Origin: Sarcomyxa edulis
Lineage: Eukaryota > Basidiomycota > Agaricomycetes > Agaricales > Mycenaceae
Assembly (NCBI GenBank): GCA_009761415.1
Contig: QUOL01000017.1
Coordinates: forward strand, 558,001 to 622,000
DNA length: 64,000 nucleotides
Reading direction: 5' to 3'
Shown here: positions 1-11,370 of the stretch, piece by piece
Numbering within the stretch: the first letter of the stretch is position 1
Layout of the letters: every line of letters begins with the position of its first letter
Notes under the pieces: model-generated
What the model saw: the letters and a program-made list of their open reading frames with translations, nothing else
What the model was told of the DNA's origin: nothing
The model's database searches: none
Program-made: the position numbers and the translations under genes

Positions 1-1408
1 AGGGTCGATCAAAAACCAGTATGTTTCTCCATTATTTGTGGATGCGACGAATATACTGAGCTGAGTGAATAGTCACATTCCTGTGGCCAACCGTTCTGCC
101 TGTTGGGACAAGATTTTTGACAGTCCTACATTGGAAATTCCACCCAGTCCTGGTTTATTGTCCTTTATTGCGCCTGCTATCACGGTAGAAACCCCCGTTC
201 ACAATGTTTTGTCCCGACCAGATCCTTTAAGGATGCTCGACAAAACGCAGAGAAAGGTATGGACAGAGAACGAAAGAGGTAGAGCTGAGCAAGGTCTTGT
301 ACTAACCAAACTTGACGAACTGGAATCCAAGGTACTACACCATTACTCGGACTCTCAAAATGCTAATCTCATTTGCTTGTTCTGCTATAACAGATGAAAA
401 CACTTCATACGTCTGAGAATTCCCCTTCGTACATCAAAATCCCTTCGTCGGTCTGTTCTGGGTACGTGTATGTTGATTGTTGATGTCTACAGCTCATAGA
501 CCGTGTTCCTGGGCAGAAAAACCCTCCACATCAAAAGCAAGGATGGTGGTCTAGTTGCGTTGCTTCTCACCCACCTGAAAGACATCTTCCAGGAGAAAGT
601 CGATGCGTTCCCTGACATTCTCAACTCAGCAATGGGGGACGAACTCTATCCAGAGACTTCTTTGAGGAAAGAATATACATTCCATGCCTCTCATTTCGAA
701 CCGGCATATAATCGGTATTGTGAAAAGGTGGTGTTCCAGTTTATTATTCAGTTTTCTGCTCTAACGTATAGTCATAGGGAACGGGGGCCCCTAGAAATGT
801 CCATCCCAACTTGATCCAGCGCGAAGGAGTGAGCCGTGTTAATTTCAGTCAACGCACCCCCCATCCTTCCCGAGAAATCAATGAGGATCCAGGAGCGTTC
901 AAGGCTCTGTCCGATTACATCGCTGATTTCTGCAGGTTTGTGGAAGAGAATGTATGTTGTTTCGAAGCTTCTTTCACATGACCACCTGATTCATTTTTCT
1001 TAGCTTCGTCATTACCTTCCAGACACTTACGAACGACTCAAGGTGTATTGCGACATCTTACCATATTCCGAAGTCCCTGCGACATATCCATTTGCAGGAT
1101 TTGTCGTCAATCTGTGTGTATGCACAGATGGACACCGCGACTCCCAAGATGCCGAGGACATGTGTGTGGTGATGCAGTTCAGCAGAAATTGCAAAGGAGG
1201 GGGACTTTGTCTGTACGAAGCCGGCTTGGTTTTTGAGATGGAATCAGGAGACATCCTGATATTTCCTTCTTGTCTACTGACTCACTTTAACCTGCATTTT
1301 GAAGGGGTCAGAGCATCGTTGGTTCTTCATTCCGACAAGCATTGTAAAGATTGGATTGCTGATAGAAACGGGTGGGCTGGGGAAGGAGACTTTGGCATTT
1401 TGATATAA
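1..1408 (+). CDS. TET/JBP-like 2-oxoglutarate/Fe(II) dioxygenase, 5' end outside the window
   Basis: Partial gene. Exons after the left edge read ..331, 394-450, 500-727, 778-951 and 1004-1408, all phase 0; the exon containing 65-331 starts upstream or after an unseen splice. The last exon carries the signature of basidiomycete TET/JBP-type dioxygenases: a hydrophobic strand ending VVNL, then GHRDSQD (the HxD iron-binding pair), a GGGLCLYE strand, ESGDILIFPS, THFNLHF (distal His) and VRASLVLHSDK (2-oxoglutarate-binding Arg). Family members oxidise methyl or hydroxymethyl groups on DNA bases, and in Agaricomycetes they are expanded next to DNA transposons (established). The substrate here is unknown. 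The gene converges on the integrase group, so it is probably cargo of the same element (inference). Confidence 0.75.
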
Positions 1409-1484
1409 TAGATATCATATCTCGATATTTAGCCCTGGTCAAATCGATAGATAATAATTTACGACTAATGTATATTGGTTATAA

Positions 1485-3097
1485 CTAGACATCCATCATG
1501 GTTTTGAGTACCATCAACCATTTCTCCTTGGTACAAGTGATGGCGGCCATTTGACCAGGAAGCATAATGATGTTCCCTTCCGCAGATGGCAAGGGGATTC
1601 GTTCACCAACAAGCATTGCGGATAACATGTCTCTTGCCTCTTGTTGCTCGGAAGTAAGAACACAGCCATCTCGTCTCCTATTGAGCCGCTCCAGAACAAC
1701 GCGTGATTTGGCTACGTTCTTTCGTATGTTGCGAAACGATTCTGGTGCCGCACATTGTGTCCAGTTGACAATATCTGCTAGTTCGATACTGTGATTATCT
1801 GCTATAACAGGCTTGAATCCTCCGTGGCTAATAGGCCAGGTCATTTCTAGTACGTCGCATATTGAATGAATGGTTCGTTCAAGGAGGCAGTGCTTATATG
1901 CAGCTCCATAAGCGGACAACGAAGTTTTACTGATGTGAATTCGGAGTAAGGCCTCCTGCTGTGGGAAACAATTGCTGAGATACTGATGAATGGGCATGGT
2001 AGATAGACACGGTGGAATTGAAGGAAGTAATGTCGCATGAGGGGGCCTTCGATTGGGGTCCATTATCATAGTATCGTTATCCTCCTGAAAAAATGATGAG
2101 CTTTGAGTCGGCTAGCATAGAAAAGAAACAGCCAACCTCCATCCAGATATAAAGAGAATAGATAGGATCATCGTCGCTTAAGTCATGCAATATGACCACA
2201 TTTTTCCTAGCATCGGATACGATAGTGGGAGCTACTCTTGTTCCGTGTAGCTGTGTGGTAGAATCCGTCAGATCCCTCAACGGTCCTATCTCTTTAAAAC
2301 CCTTTGTGTAGTGGTCGTAACCTTGATCTTGAATATCTATGGGATATTTGGATGTGGCCACAAAAATGTCGTTGTCAGGCCACTTGGACAACGATCGCCC
2401 AACTGTAGAAGATGATGCCAATATGGTGGCAATGAGGTCATGGATCAAGGGAGATTTGGAGGAGACAGTAGTGGGAAGAAGGGCTGTACGTGTAATTTGG
2501 CGTCCTTTTAGACCGACAAAAATTGTTGCAGATATTTCCCGAGAAACAATTGAAGCAGGTTCAGACGTGGGTTCAGCCTGTACCGGTGTTTTGGTGAGTA
2601 GATTTAGATGATGTGGAAGGGGTGCAGAGGAGACAACGGGTTTGAATTTCTCCCCGGTCAGAGCAGCAATTTTCTGGAGCATAACTTGGAAAGCACCGTC
2701 ATCGAATGGGACGCTGGGTAAGGATCGAGGGCTTCTAAGACCTGGATGAACAAGATACTCAGACTTGGGGAAAAAAATGGTGCAACAAGGAGTCTGTGAG
2801 CGTACCTGGAGGGGAATTGATTATAGGGGCTTCCTCATCTTCGGCATCAGACTGAGATTGGCTGCCATAGACAGAGAGAACTTCTATCTCTCTTTCGTCG
2901 TTTGATTCTGAATCATTCTGAAGATGTTCATAGTTTTCACGATCTGCAGGGTGACTGTCATCCGAGATGGCCAGGCTGGTGTGACGACGGTGGCTAGGAT
3001 CAGTGAGGGGTATCACTGTGAGGTCTCGAACAGTGGTAGTGTGAGACCGGCGAGAGCGGCGTAAGGTAAGAAGAGCTCTGCCTGCCTCGGTGGACAT
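1485..3097 (-). CDS. Uncharacterised 498-aa protein of the mobile element
   Basis: Three exons (2806-3097, 2137-2741, 1485-2084) close exactly in frame. The first third is low-complexity and acidic, rich in Ser/Asp/Glu, with an Arg-rich N terminus (TLRRSRRSHTT). The middle and C-terminal parts are globular-looking, with mixed helices and several Cys/Trp, and no motif I recognise. It ends about 100 bp downstream of the dioxygenase stop (tail to tail) and its start lies about 100 bp downstream of the integrase stop on the same strand. This spacing and shared orientation suggest that it belongs to the same element. It could be a DNA-binding accessory factor, but nothing in the sequence proves that. 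Confidence 0.6.
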
Positions 3098-3195
3098 CGT
3101 GTACGATGGTCAGGAAAGAGAGGGAGTCGGTCCCTTGAAAAAACATTGCAAAGAGCCGGATAGAACCGAACGGAAGTAAATTTCATTGAGGGAGT

Positions 3196-4984
3196 TTATA
3201 TAGGGTGGTGAAATGTACGACAAAGTGCCAATGAATCCCTCCAGATAAGTTTACGAACCTGCATATCTCTGCTGAATCGGTCAGGACGTGCTTGTAGCAT
3301 GTTGTCGAGAAGCTGGAGTTGGGAAGGGGAAAGCATACAACCTGGTGAGTCACATATGACCTCCGCCATAGTTTCTGGCGATGCAAAGGTAGAAAAGGGG
3401 TTGGTGTCATCGTATTCCTCTGGATTGTTATGGCGTAGATGATTCATCAAGAGAGGATTGCGCTGCGCCTCCCAATCAATGCCATAATTCTCTGTATCAA
3501 CGATGTCCTCATCCCCCCGAGATATTAGATGCTCGACCCCGCGAGGACCTTGTTGAATTAGACCAAAGATGAACATGTCCCGAGGGCTACGATTGCGCTC
3601 TCCAGAAAGTTGCATCTTGTGGCAGTTCCAAGCATTGATCCACTCGACAGCCTCTTCATTGAGGGCAGAAAGAAAAAGGTGTTGGAGGAGCCAGATATGA
3701 GTGGGGTTGTCGTACGCGAGCCCATAATTGAATTCGAGGTCGTAATAAAAATTGTACCATTTCTCCCCCAAACCTCTTGTCCAATCGAACCACGTTCTCT
3801 CTGATCTGCAATTATGTACGGATCTATAATACCATAAATACATTACTTGGAAAAGAGAAAAAATAGACGCACCTGCCCCATATGTAAGAACCTCTTCCTA
3901 CGCCTCGAACTTCTTCCATCTTCTTTGCACAAAGAACGTTCTCGGTACCATGATCTCCTCTGAGCCTACTAGGCCAGCCATGAGTTGCGGTTGATTCCAT
4001 AAAAAGATCCAGAACAGTATCCGAACGATTGTTGTTGCTGACACGTAGGCCCACGATGAATCTTGACTTTCCATCTATGAAAGCATGGGTCACTTGTTTC
4101 CAGCGGATCAGACCTGAAAGGCATGTTAGTAAGAGAAAAAATCACAACTTGAAATTACATACCATGTTGACCGTCATGGTGCCAAAGTGAATTGACGCCA
4201 GGAACAGAGTAAACTCTTCTAATAATTCGCCGGTCGCCAAAGATAGCAGGGGATCCATGGACACGTCTGTAGGAAGCTTCTATACGATCCCGTGGCACTT
4301 TGTAGCCTCTGGCTTGAAGAACTCCACCTATCATGGCGCGGCCAAAGCGGGGAAAGAGCTCCAAAATTGCTGCAACTTCGAGATCCAATGCATCATAATC
4401 GTCGCTGATGCGTGAAATAGCTGGCGCGGATGAAGTCCATGTACGCTGTATCCGTCCATCAGGTAAGGAAGTGTCCTGATAGACTGGTGCACCCGGATTG
4501 ACTAGACCGTTCTCCAGTGCTCTTCTTCTGATAGTTCTGGGATGACATCCAATAACGGGTGCCAATCCTGTGGGTCCGCGTACTCCCAAGGCAAATGAAA
4601 GGAAGTGAGGCTCAATATGGACTCTTGGTCTACCTCGTTTGCCATTAGATCGCCGGTGAGATATTGATATAGCTGGTCCTTCAGAGGGGTCCGACGACAA
4701 TTCTTTTGCCCGATTCAGGCCATCGATCATAGTGGTGAGACTGGATTGAAGGACTGAATATTCAGCCGCTGGAAAGCAAGTTCTATGCTGCACAAGATAT
4801 GGATACATGAGACTGAATAGTGGTCAGGAAAACTCACCAGATCAGCGGCACTCATAAACACAACTACCTCTTCTTTTTGCTGTTCAAGTCTCTCTGCATC
4901 ACCTAATTGGGTCCTTAGAGCAATTCGAACTCTGTCTTGCAGAACTACATATGCCGAACGTAGATTGAGAAGTTGAACAGACAT
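3196..4984 (-). mobile_element. DDE integrase (retroviral-type integrase core) of a DNA transposon
   Basis: Four exons (4838-4984, 4163-4787, 3873-4113, 3196-3823) encode 546 aa. An N-terminal coiled segment is followed by a helix-turn-helix-like part (GRPRVHIEPHFL; GCHPRTIRRRALENG), then the integrase core. The catalytic triad is visible as WHHDGQHG (Asp about 254), RLRGDHGTEN (Asp about 311) and RSVHNCRSERTW (Glu about 346), giving 34 residues between the last two. FIDGKSRFIVGL and HIWLLQHLFL are hallmarks of a widespread family of integrase-core proteins in basidiomycetes and some animals. All three acidic residues are present and no frame is broken, so the enzyme may be active. Introns are 49-50 nt with clear branch sites. 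Confidence 0.85.
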
Positions 4985-5043
4985 GAGCGATTATTGAGAG
5001 AAGATAGTCTGATAAGATAAGATCATTGACGTCTGCTTCTTCA

Positions 5044-5090
5044 AGCGTGAGAAAAAAAGTTTGGGCAGCTAGAACTTTTTTTCTCACGCT
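5044..5090. repeat. Perfect 18-bp inverted repeat (hairpin)
   Basis: Left arm 5044-5061 begins agcgtgagaaaa. The right arm 5073-5090 is its exact reverse complement, around an 11-bp loop. It sits in the short gap between the HECT-like gene and the integrase start. It could be an RNA hairpin in the 3' region of the HECT-like gene, or two abutting terminal repeats. Confidence 0.7.
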
Positions 5091-5200
5091 AGAGAATTCT
5101 TCGCGTCAGTTTACTGTCTTTATCTGAACGCGTTGTGAGACCATGAAGACAGCATTAGTTTAATGCAAAGAAGTATTTACAGAGTAAAATCAATACAAGG

Positions 5201-8200
5201 TTAGGTCCTATTATAATTACCCCTCTGCATAACCATGACAGAGTGGAACCAAGTATCGAAGACTGTTACCGGTGAAGGATCGTCCAGGGAGCAAGGCTCC
5301 AATAACGCGTTCTTCAACCAAGAGTTGAATGAGATGTCGAATGCAAAGTCACAGAGGTGAAAATTTAGGCAAGGTTCTGGGAATTGAGTGTCGTCCTTCC
5401 CATTCAACTTTAGCTCAATCTGAAAGGATACACCATCAAAAAAACGTATCCAAACAACATGGAGGAGCGTACCCTAATTTTGAAGTCAGGATCGTTAGGG
5501 AGGAGATCCGTGTCGGACAAAGAAAAGAAAAGAAGACGGGCTCTCAAGACAGGATCCCATCGGTCTCGCTCGTAGTCATCCTTGCTGACGACCAGACCTC
5601 TCAGAGACCTAGGATGACCCATACCTGAAAGCCAGCGAAGAATTCGTAACTGAAGGATATTGAACCATAATGTAGATGTTCCCGATTCAAACTCGGTAGA
5701 GATGAATTGTAGGCGGTTCACTATTTGTTCAACTGTTTTGACCTGGCGGTTGTAAAGCCCTGCCATTAGAAGCCGAGCGTCGAAGGTAGGTGGAGAAAAG
5801 AACTTGGGAACATGTCAGTCAGGCTCAGCCATAATACGCAAAAATGTAGTACCTTTGTCATGCTCGTTGTGGAGGCGAGCTGTATATCAAATCCCCGAGA
5901 AAATGCTAGAAACTCGGGATGCGTCCATGGAGCAGCATGCCCTATAAGAACACAACATAACAAAGAAAGATGTATTAACCGGTGAGTTTTAGCAGAGCGA
6001 GGTCGAGAAAACATAGACGCCTGCAAAGAGCTATGAGCTACGTGAAAGATAGCCAGACTGGTATAGAAAACGTACTTGGAGTGACAGATAATGACTAGTC
6101 ATCTGTACGACAGGATGATGAAAATCCTGAGGAAATACAAGTATGATGTCTCGAGGGAAATCAAACCAAGGCCCTAGGAGAGTAGCTTTACAGGGATCCA
6201 GCGCTCGAATGAAATCTAGAGACAAATCCATGCCATTCCAATCTCTCTGTGTTGCGGCATAGACGATCCAAGGAGACATGGGTTCTGGACCCACTCCCAA
6301 GATGCCCATATGTAACGCAGCAAGTGCCCCATCGACATAGAAGGCGGTAGTACGGCTTTGCATTGTTTCACCTAACAAAGTAGTGAATATGGGCTGAGAA
6401 TATCCCCCATCCGTACGTTCGCTCCATCTGGTGTGATCCTCCAATCGGAGAGATATCGCCTCCCGAAAGACCGCTCTTTCAGGTCCAACTCCAATAGCAC
6501 CTACAGCACGATTGGACTGGTTGGGCATTCCAGATCGACTGGCAAGAATATCAGGTCAACGACAGTCTTTGGAGACAGATAAAAGTACGTACATTTCAAT
6601 ACGTCGAATAATATGGAAAAATGCTGACGTGGCTACCGGAGGACATTCTACACCTGGCTGAGGGTCGAAAGGCCCTGTTTCATCTGGTGAATTGAACGCA
6701 AGAAGATCTGCAATTGTTTGAGCTATGGCTCTGGGTGAAGGTCCTTCGATTGAGACATGGGCATCCTCAGGAGGATCCAACGCCTCCCGGGCTATGTGAG
6801 ACTGCCAAAGTAATATCGACATCTCCGATGCGCGGGGGATGTTGACCATATTATAAGGGGCAACGAGTGATGTGTGAGGCTCAGGAGGCTCGGGGCTTGG
6901 AGAGATATTCGATACGGGCAGTTGAGTTTGGAAATCGTTGGCTTCCAATTGAAAGAAATCCGGTGGAAGGGCTTGCTGAGAAGTGGCAAGATCCGACCAC
7001 ATGGAACCAGGACTTGGTGGATCGGGAGACGACTGTGAAGAAAGGAGAAATAGGGCCTCGTTATCTAGGCGCTGGCGTGTTTGACGAGTATAGAGTTCTG
7101 GTGAAGGAGACCGGGAGTGTCGTTTATGGGAGTTGGTCTAGATTGTTGATGAGTAGGGAACAGGACAAATAAGATACGACGTACAGGACAAAGACCTTCG
7201 AAGCAATCAACCACCTCCTCCAGATGCATATTGAGCCAATCGAGAGTCGAGAGAGCTCTGAATGGAAAACAAGCATGTGTGCCAGGGATATCGTCAGATA
7301 GAAATTGTGAAATGGGCCCCGTTATATTGCTATGTTTTGGAGCTAGATAAGGACATCATTGAGGACTGATATGGGCGACTGGGAAAGATAGAAAGTATAC
7401 CTAAAATCAACAGTCCGTCATCTGAAAGTGGGTTCTTGATGGTTTTGATGAGTGGTGCCAGACCGTCTATAGTGAAAGTGCGACCGTAGACCTCAGGTTC
7501 AGTCCAAGTCCTGGGAACGGTGGCATCCCCCCGTTTTGCGTATAAAAGAGACCAAGGAAGGTCGTCAAAATCATTAGCTGGCTTGAAGGCATCTTGAAAG
7601 TACAAAGAATATACGGCAAGATGAGACTTGAGCTCCTGGTGGAGGAGCTGCCATAATGGGCCTTCATGTGGGAGATCAACAGTGAAAGTGAACGTGAGGT
7701 GCGCATTGTCCAAAGCCTTCAGAAGAAGACTTGTTTGAGTGCTTTTGAATTTGTAGGCCGGCGACGGATTTCCTGGCAGCTCTCCAAGACCATGCTACAC
7801 AAGTGATAGACACCAGTTAGGAACACTGAAAGTATGTGACCAGGATTTGAAAGAATTTACCGTGAAAGGGAGGAGTGCCACTAAATATTGTTTTGTGGAG
7901 GTATCGTCATTTTGGTGTGCTGTCTCTACTCCTGGTGCTAGACCAAAGGGATAAGGGTTATGCTGAGAGCCCGAGGCATGACTATTGCCTGCGGGAGATG
8001 ACCTGGAGGTTGGAGGTTTGATAATAGACCCTTTTTGCTTGCGAAGGGCACCCCGACCCCGACCGCTGTGTTGAGGAAGATTCCGAGAAGCACTAGCCAT
8101 ACGCTGATTCTGGATAGTACCCCTGTCCGGAATGGGGAGGTCAAATGGAGCAATGGGTGGTGGGGGTGGATTAAAAGCCTGAAGAGGAGGCTTTGCTAAA

Positions 8201-8316
8201 GTATCGAGAGGCAAGATAGGAGCTGAAAGTGATTTGATAGTCGGAAAAAGGGAGGATGAAGAAGAAGTGAGACTGGCATCCTGTGCTGGTGGCTCTCTAG
8301 AAGAGGATTGGCTCAT
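5201..8316 (-). CDS. Large protein with HECT-like C-terminal region, element-associated
   Basis: A model of eight exons (7861-8316, 7401-7794, 7185-7342, 6593-7032, 6076-6538, 5853-6020, 5473-5802, 5201-5419) closes in frame at 875 aa from the ATG at 8316. The N-terminal third is Pro/Ser-rich and disordered. The C-terminal half holds RTTAFYVDGALAALHMGILG, GPEPMSPWIVYAAT, FIRALDPCKATLLGPWFDF, FNILQLRILRWLSGMGHPR and a Cys-containing segment FPEPCLNFHLC. I recognise this pattern from agaricomycete proteins annotated as HECT-like, where the late Cys would form the ubiquitin thioester. This assignment is from memory of the family and is tentative. The true start may lie farther upstream (see 8548-8937). 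Confidence 0.55.
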
Positions 8317-8547
8317 GGGAGAAAGTCTGAAGAGGCACAAAGACTTAGGATTCTCCGTCTAGAAAGGGAAAAAGTGTACGCACACTAAAGGAGGAAGATT
8401 GGAATGTCGAATCCAAGAAACACCACACAGACACAAAGATGTATGTGACCACACCAGATCACTCTGAGAAAGAAAAGGTCCAGAGGGAGGAAGCAACATT
8501 ATGTCTGTGAGAACGACGTACAGAGAAGAAACCACCACATTTTGTTG

Positions 8548-8937
8548 CTAAATGCCCTCCTCTCCAAAATTTGAGATTGGGATCATTGGACAATTGGGTG
8601 CCAGAGATGTTTTGAAACTGGTGATATATGTATCCATGGGTGCAGATACAAGTATCATTGGAGTTACGAGGATTCTGTATGAGGTCATAGAGTCAAGATG
8701 AACACATGGAAAATTGATGTCTGGACGTACAAACAAGGGGCCATCATAATCCGGATAGAAGAAACAAGATCCTCCACAGTCTTGACATCTGAGACAGGAT
8801 CCCCTCTGAGGGAGAGTAATATGTTGGGAAGAATGATGGTGGGACATGCAGGGAACAACAGAGGTTTGAAGACGCCGACAGTGACTGGGAGTGAGAGTCA
8901 AATTTAAGGTTTTGGAGGAGCAACGAATTAGGCCCAA
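8548..8937 (-). CDS. Probable 5' exon of the HECT-like gene with Cys/His-rich motif
   Basis: An open frame with no ATG at its left limit encodes a Cys/His-rich stretch (HCRRLQ, then LRCQDCGGSCFF, later FPCVHLD) consistent with a zinc-binding N-terminal module. It lies directly upstream of the HECT-like gene on the same strand. I could not fix the splice joining it to the exon at 8316, so it is listed separately. It may be a 5' exon or a degenerate remnant. Confidence 0.4.
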   Translation of the reverse strand: MGLIRCSSKTLNLTLTPSHCRRLQTSVVPCMSHHHSSQHITLPQRGSCLRCQDCGGSCFFYPDYDGPLFVRPDINFPCVHLDSMTSYRILVTPMILVSAPMDTYITSFKTSLAPNCPMIPISNFGEEGI

Positions 8938-8979
8938 ATCGAGAGGAAAATTAAAAGTAGGTGAAATCTATTATTCTGG

Positions 8980-9215
8980 TGCAAATAAAATTCAGATGGG
9001 AGATATTGTAGTGCAAGTCAGTGCACAATGAACCACGCGTAAACATCACGTGCATTTTATAAATACGGATTGTGGCAAAGTGGGCTAGTTCAAATCAATG
9101 TGGTACACAGTACAAAATGAATCTGGCTTGTGGTATGCACTACAATGAGTTGAGATGAACTGGTGCAAGCCAGGTCATACCAGTGCAAACCAGTATGCAC
9201 TGGTGCATACCAAAT
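8980..9215. repeat. Subterminal short repeats at presumed right end of the element
   Basis: This non-coding 240 bp holds many copies of a short motif in both orientations: ctggtgca, gtgcaagtcagtgcac, ccagtgcaaaccag, tgcactggtgca. Such clustered direct and inverted subterminal motifs are usual transposase-binding sites near DNA-transposon ends. No clear terminal inverted repeat can be assigned because the left end is outside the window. Confidence 0.45.
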
Positions 9216-9341
9216 CAAACTAAGAATTTGCTGATTATTGTCCAGTGAGGGCCACCATACACCATCTCTCACCATCTCATCGATCGAGTTCGAGTTCTGC
9301 AGTGCTAGCCATCTATCTCTAGCCAAGACAATCCTCTTGAT

Positions 9342-10561
9342 ATGCCCTATATACTACCTCATAAAGACAGATCTGCCTCCGTCGTTGACTGGGGGCACTG
9401 GCCTCCAGGGCACCCCATGCCCAGTACCGGAGCGCACCATCGTCGTTTATCGCAGCGTTTATCTCCGAGGTCCAGTGTCGACACTGCCGAGCTTATAATG
9501 GAACTTGAAACAGATGAGATTCGTATCGAAGACCCACAACGTCCGTCAGTGGATGTGGGTCGCTTTGCAGCCGCGACGAAGGGCAAAGCGACGTCCGGTA
9601 GATCTGACGTTCGAGTTGATGCGAACGGATCCCAGCATAACAAAGGTCCCATTGAGGTGAGTGCATGTTGTTGTCGTCCATAGCTCTGGCTCGATCTAAT
9701 GCCCAAATTCACCAGAATACTACTACCAAGACAGATGTGCAAGATGATCGTCTTCAGATTCCCCACACCACGTTGGGCGCTTACACTCAGATGGCTTCCA
9801 ACTCGCCTTCTAAATCTCGCACCACTCTTACTTGTACTCTGGCTCTCGCTCGTGCAGCCCATAAAACGGTGCTTGCAGAAGAGCAGGTTGCTCGATCGCG
9901 TCTTGAGGAAGCGGAACTTCTCGTTCAGATGTTACGAGCAGAGCTCGATGACGCCAAATTGAAGGTGACCCAGTCGGAATCACACGTCGCGAGCGTTCGT
10001 GATATGCTCAAAGAGGCGGGTATACCTGACTGTCCCTCTACCTCTGAGCTTGGGAACACGAATGAGGGTAACAGCGACGTTCGTGGTAATAGTAGGCTGC
10101 CGCGAGACTCTGGTCCTCAAATTCTTCCAGAAAGGACGACTTGTTCTAATGGGCGTCCTGTGATCCCTTCGTACAGTCCGACTGTACAGCTCTCGCGAAC
10201 TCCGGTTCCGAATCCGAGTTTTACTCCTGTCCCCGAGCGGTCTGACATACACGCGGGTCGTCCAAGCGTCAATGTCGTCCCTTCCTTTTATTCTAACTCG
10301 GCCATGCATCTTTCGCGTTCATCTGCGTCTTTTGCCCCACCGACTATCACTAGTCCCGCATCCGAGCGTTCTAACGCAAGGCCTGAATCACTTCATCTTG
10401 CTCCAGGTGTCGCACAGTATCGTCCCCGTCCCCGTTCCCGTTCCCGTTCCCGTTCTCGTTCCCGTTCTCGTTCCCGTTCTCGTTCCCGTTCGCGTTCGCG
10501 TTCTCGTTCGCGTTCCCCTCTCTTTCAAGCGCCTGTTTATCCCACTGGCTTCAGTATCTAG
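9342..10561 (+). CDS. Coiled-coil protein with C-terminal Arg-Ser (RS) repeat
   Basis: Two exons (9342-9656, 9716-10561; 59-nt intron) encode 386 aa. Residues about 145-210 form a heptad-rich coiled coil (AEEQVARSRLEEAELLVQMLRAELDDAK, quoted here only in part: VARSRLEEAELLVQMLRAEL). The middle is Ser/Pro-rich, and near the end lies an uninterrupted run of about 16 RS dipeptides encoded by cgttcc/cgttct hexamers. RS domains occur in splicing factors, but there is no RNA-recognition motif, so a splicing role is not supported. The coiled coil resembles that of the small proteins at 48.2-50.0 kb, suggesting a lineage-specific family. Confidence 0.7.
10425..10516 (+). repeat. Hexanucleotide repeat encoding RS dipeptides
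   Basis: About 15 tandem (cgttcN) hexamers, with synonymous variation (cgttcc, cgttct, cgttcg), encode the Arg-Ser run. Unequal exchange would change RS length without shifting frame. Confidence 0.85.
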
Positions 10562-11370
10562 TCACAGACAATACGTGCGACATTGAACTTGATTGAAGAG
10601 ATAGTTTCATCGCCTGACGTCTCTATTCCTTGCTACCCAACGGTCCACCTTGAGATACAAATATACGCTACTATGCCCTATGTTCTCTTGATCTTGTCGT
10701 GTCCTGTTTTCTGGTCTTCATGTAAACCTTACGAATGAATTGTTTTGTTGTGTCTAGTTCCTTTTCGACGTGCAGTTCTGCAGCTTGCTTCTTTCGCAGA
10801 GCTGCTAGGCTCCCGTCTTTCCACCTCGACATCATAGAGACGCGTTCATAGTCGAACTTGAAGAGTATCTTCAAGCAAGTAGTCTGTTGCCCAGTGCCGA
10901 AACGTTAGTTGTGATTCTTCGAAAGGGCGGAGAGGCCCGGAGACAACTCGACGACGCGTTCCTCAATGTCGAAGGAACTAGAAAGGCGCGTGTCAGTGAT
11001 AAATGTAGCCCGGAGAGACGCGGGAACGCACCTTAGATTTTTTATGCCTGTGATTGCGAGGAACAAGACGAATGTCTCCGACGTCGAGGGAAAGAAAATT
11101 GCAAACGACCACAGCCAATCACAATCCATGCGGGGTAGACGAGCCGATGAGCCGACACCCTACCTTTCGAGAATCGAGAGTCGAGATGGCCATGCAAGTT
11201 TAAAAGTTGGACGTTGTGCTTGCATACGGAATTTGAAAGCCTGAGGGATTATATATGTAATGTTGTATCGCGACGATACGGATATATGTACAACTCGCTT
11301 CGGATCGAATGGTTTCAATCCCCAAGTCAAGTATCGGTACCCACTCTGAACAAAACAAAAAGAATTTACT
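10562..11370. other. Intergenic stretch with unresolved minus-strand coding traces
   Basis: A minus-strand frame at 10671-10874 encodes a charged, helical, Lys/Arg-rich stretch (RWKDGSLAALRKKQAAELHV) that looks like the C terminus of a small protein. A plausible acceptor (cactgggcaacag) precedes it, preceded by a CTAAC. I could not build a complete gene with a start codon, so only traces are recorded. Confidence 0.3.

Noticed and set aside
9980..10309. Minus-strand Arg-rich frame opposite the RS-repeat gene
   Set aside because: It is antisense to a well-supported spliced gene, and its Arg richness mirrors the sense codon bias.
10419..10545. RS-repeat protein as an SR splicing factor
   Set aside because: No RNA-recognition motif is present; the RS run is a simple hexamer expansion.
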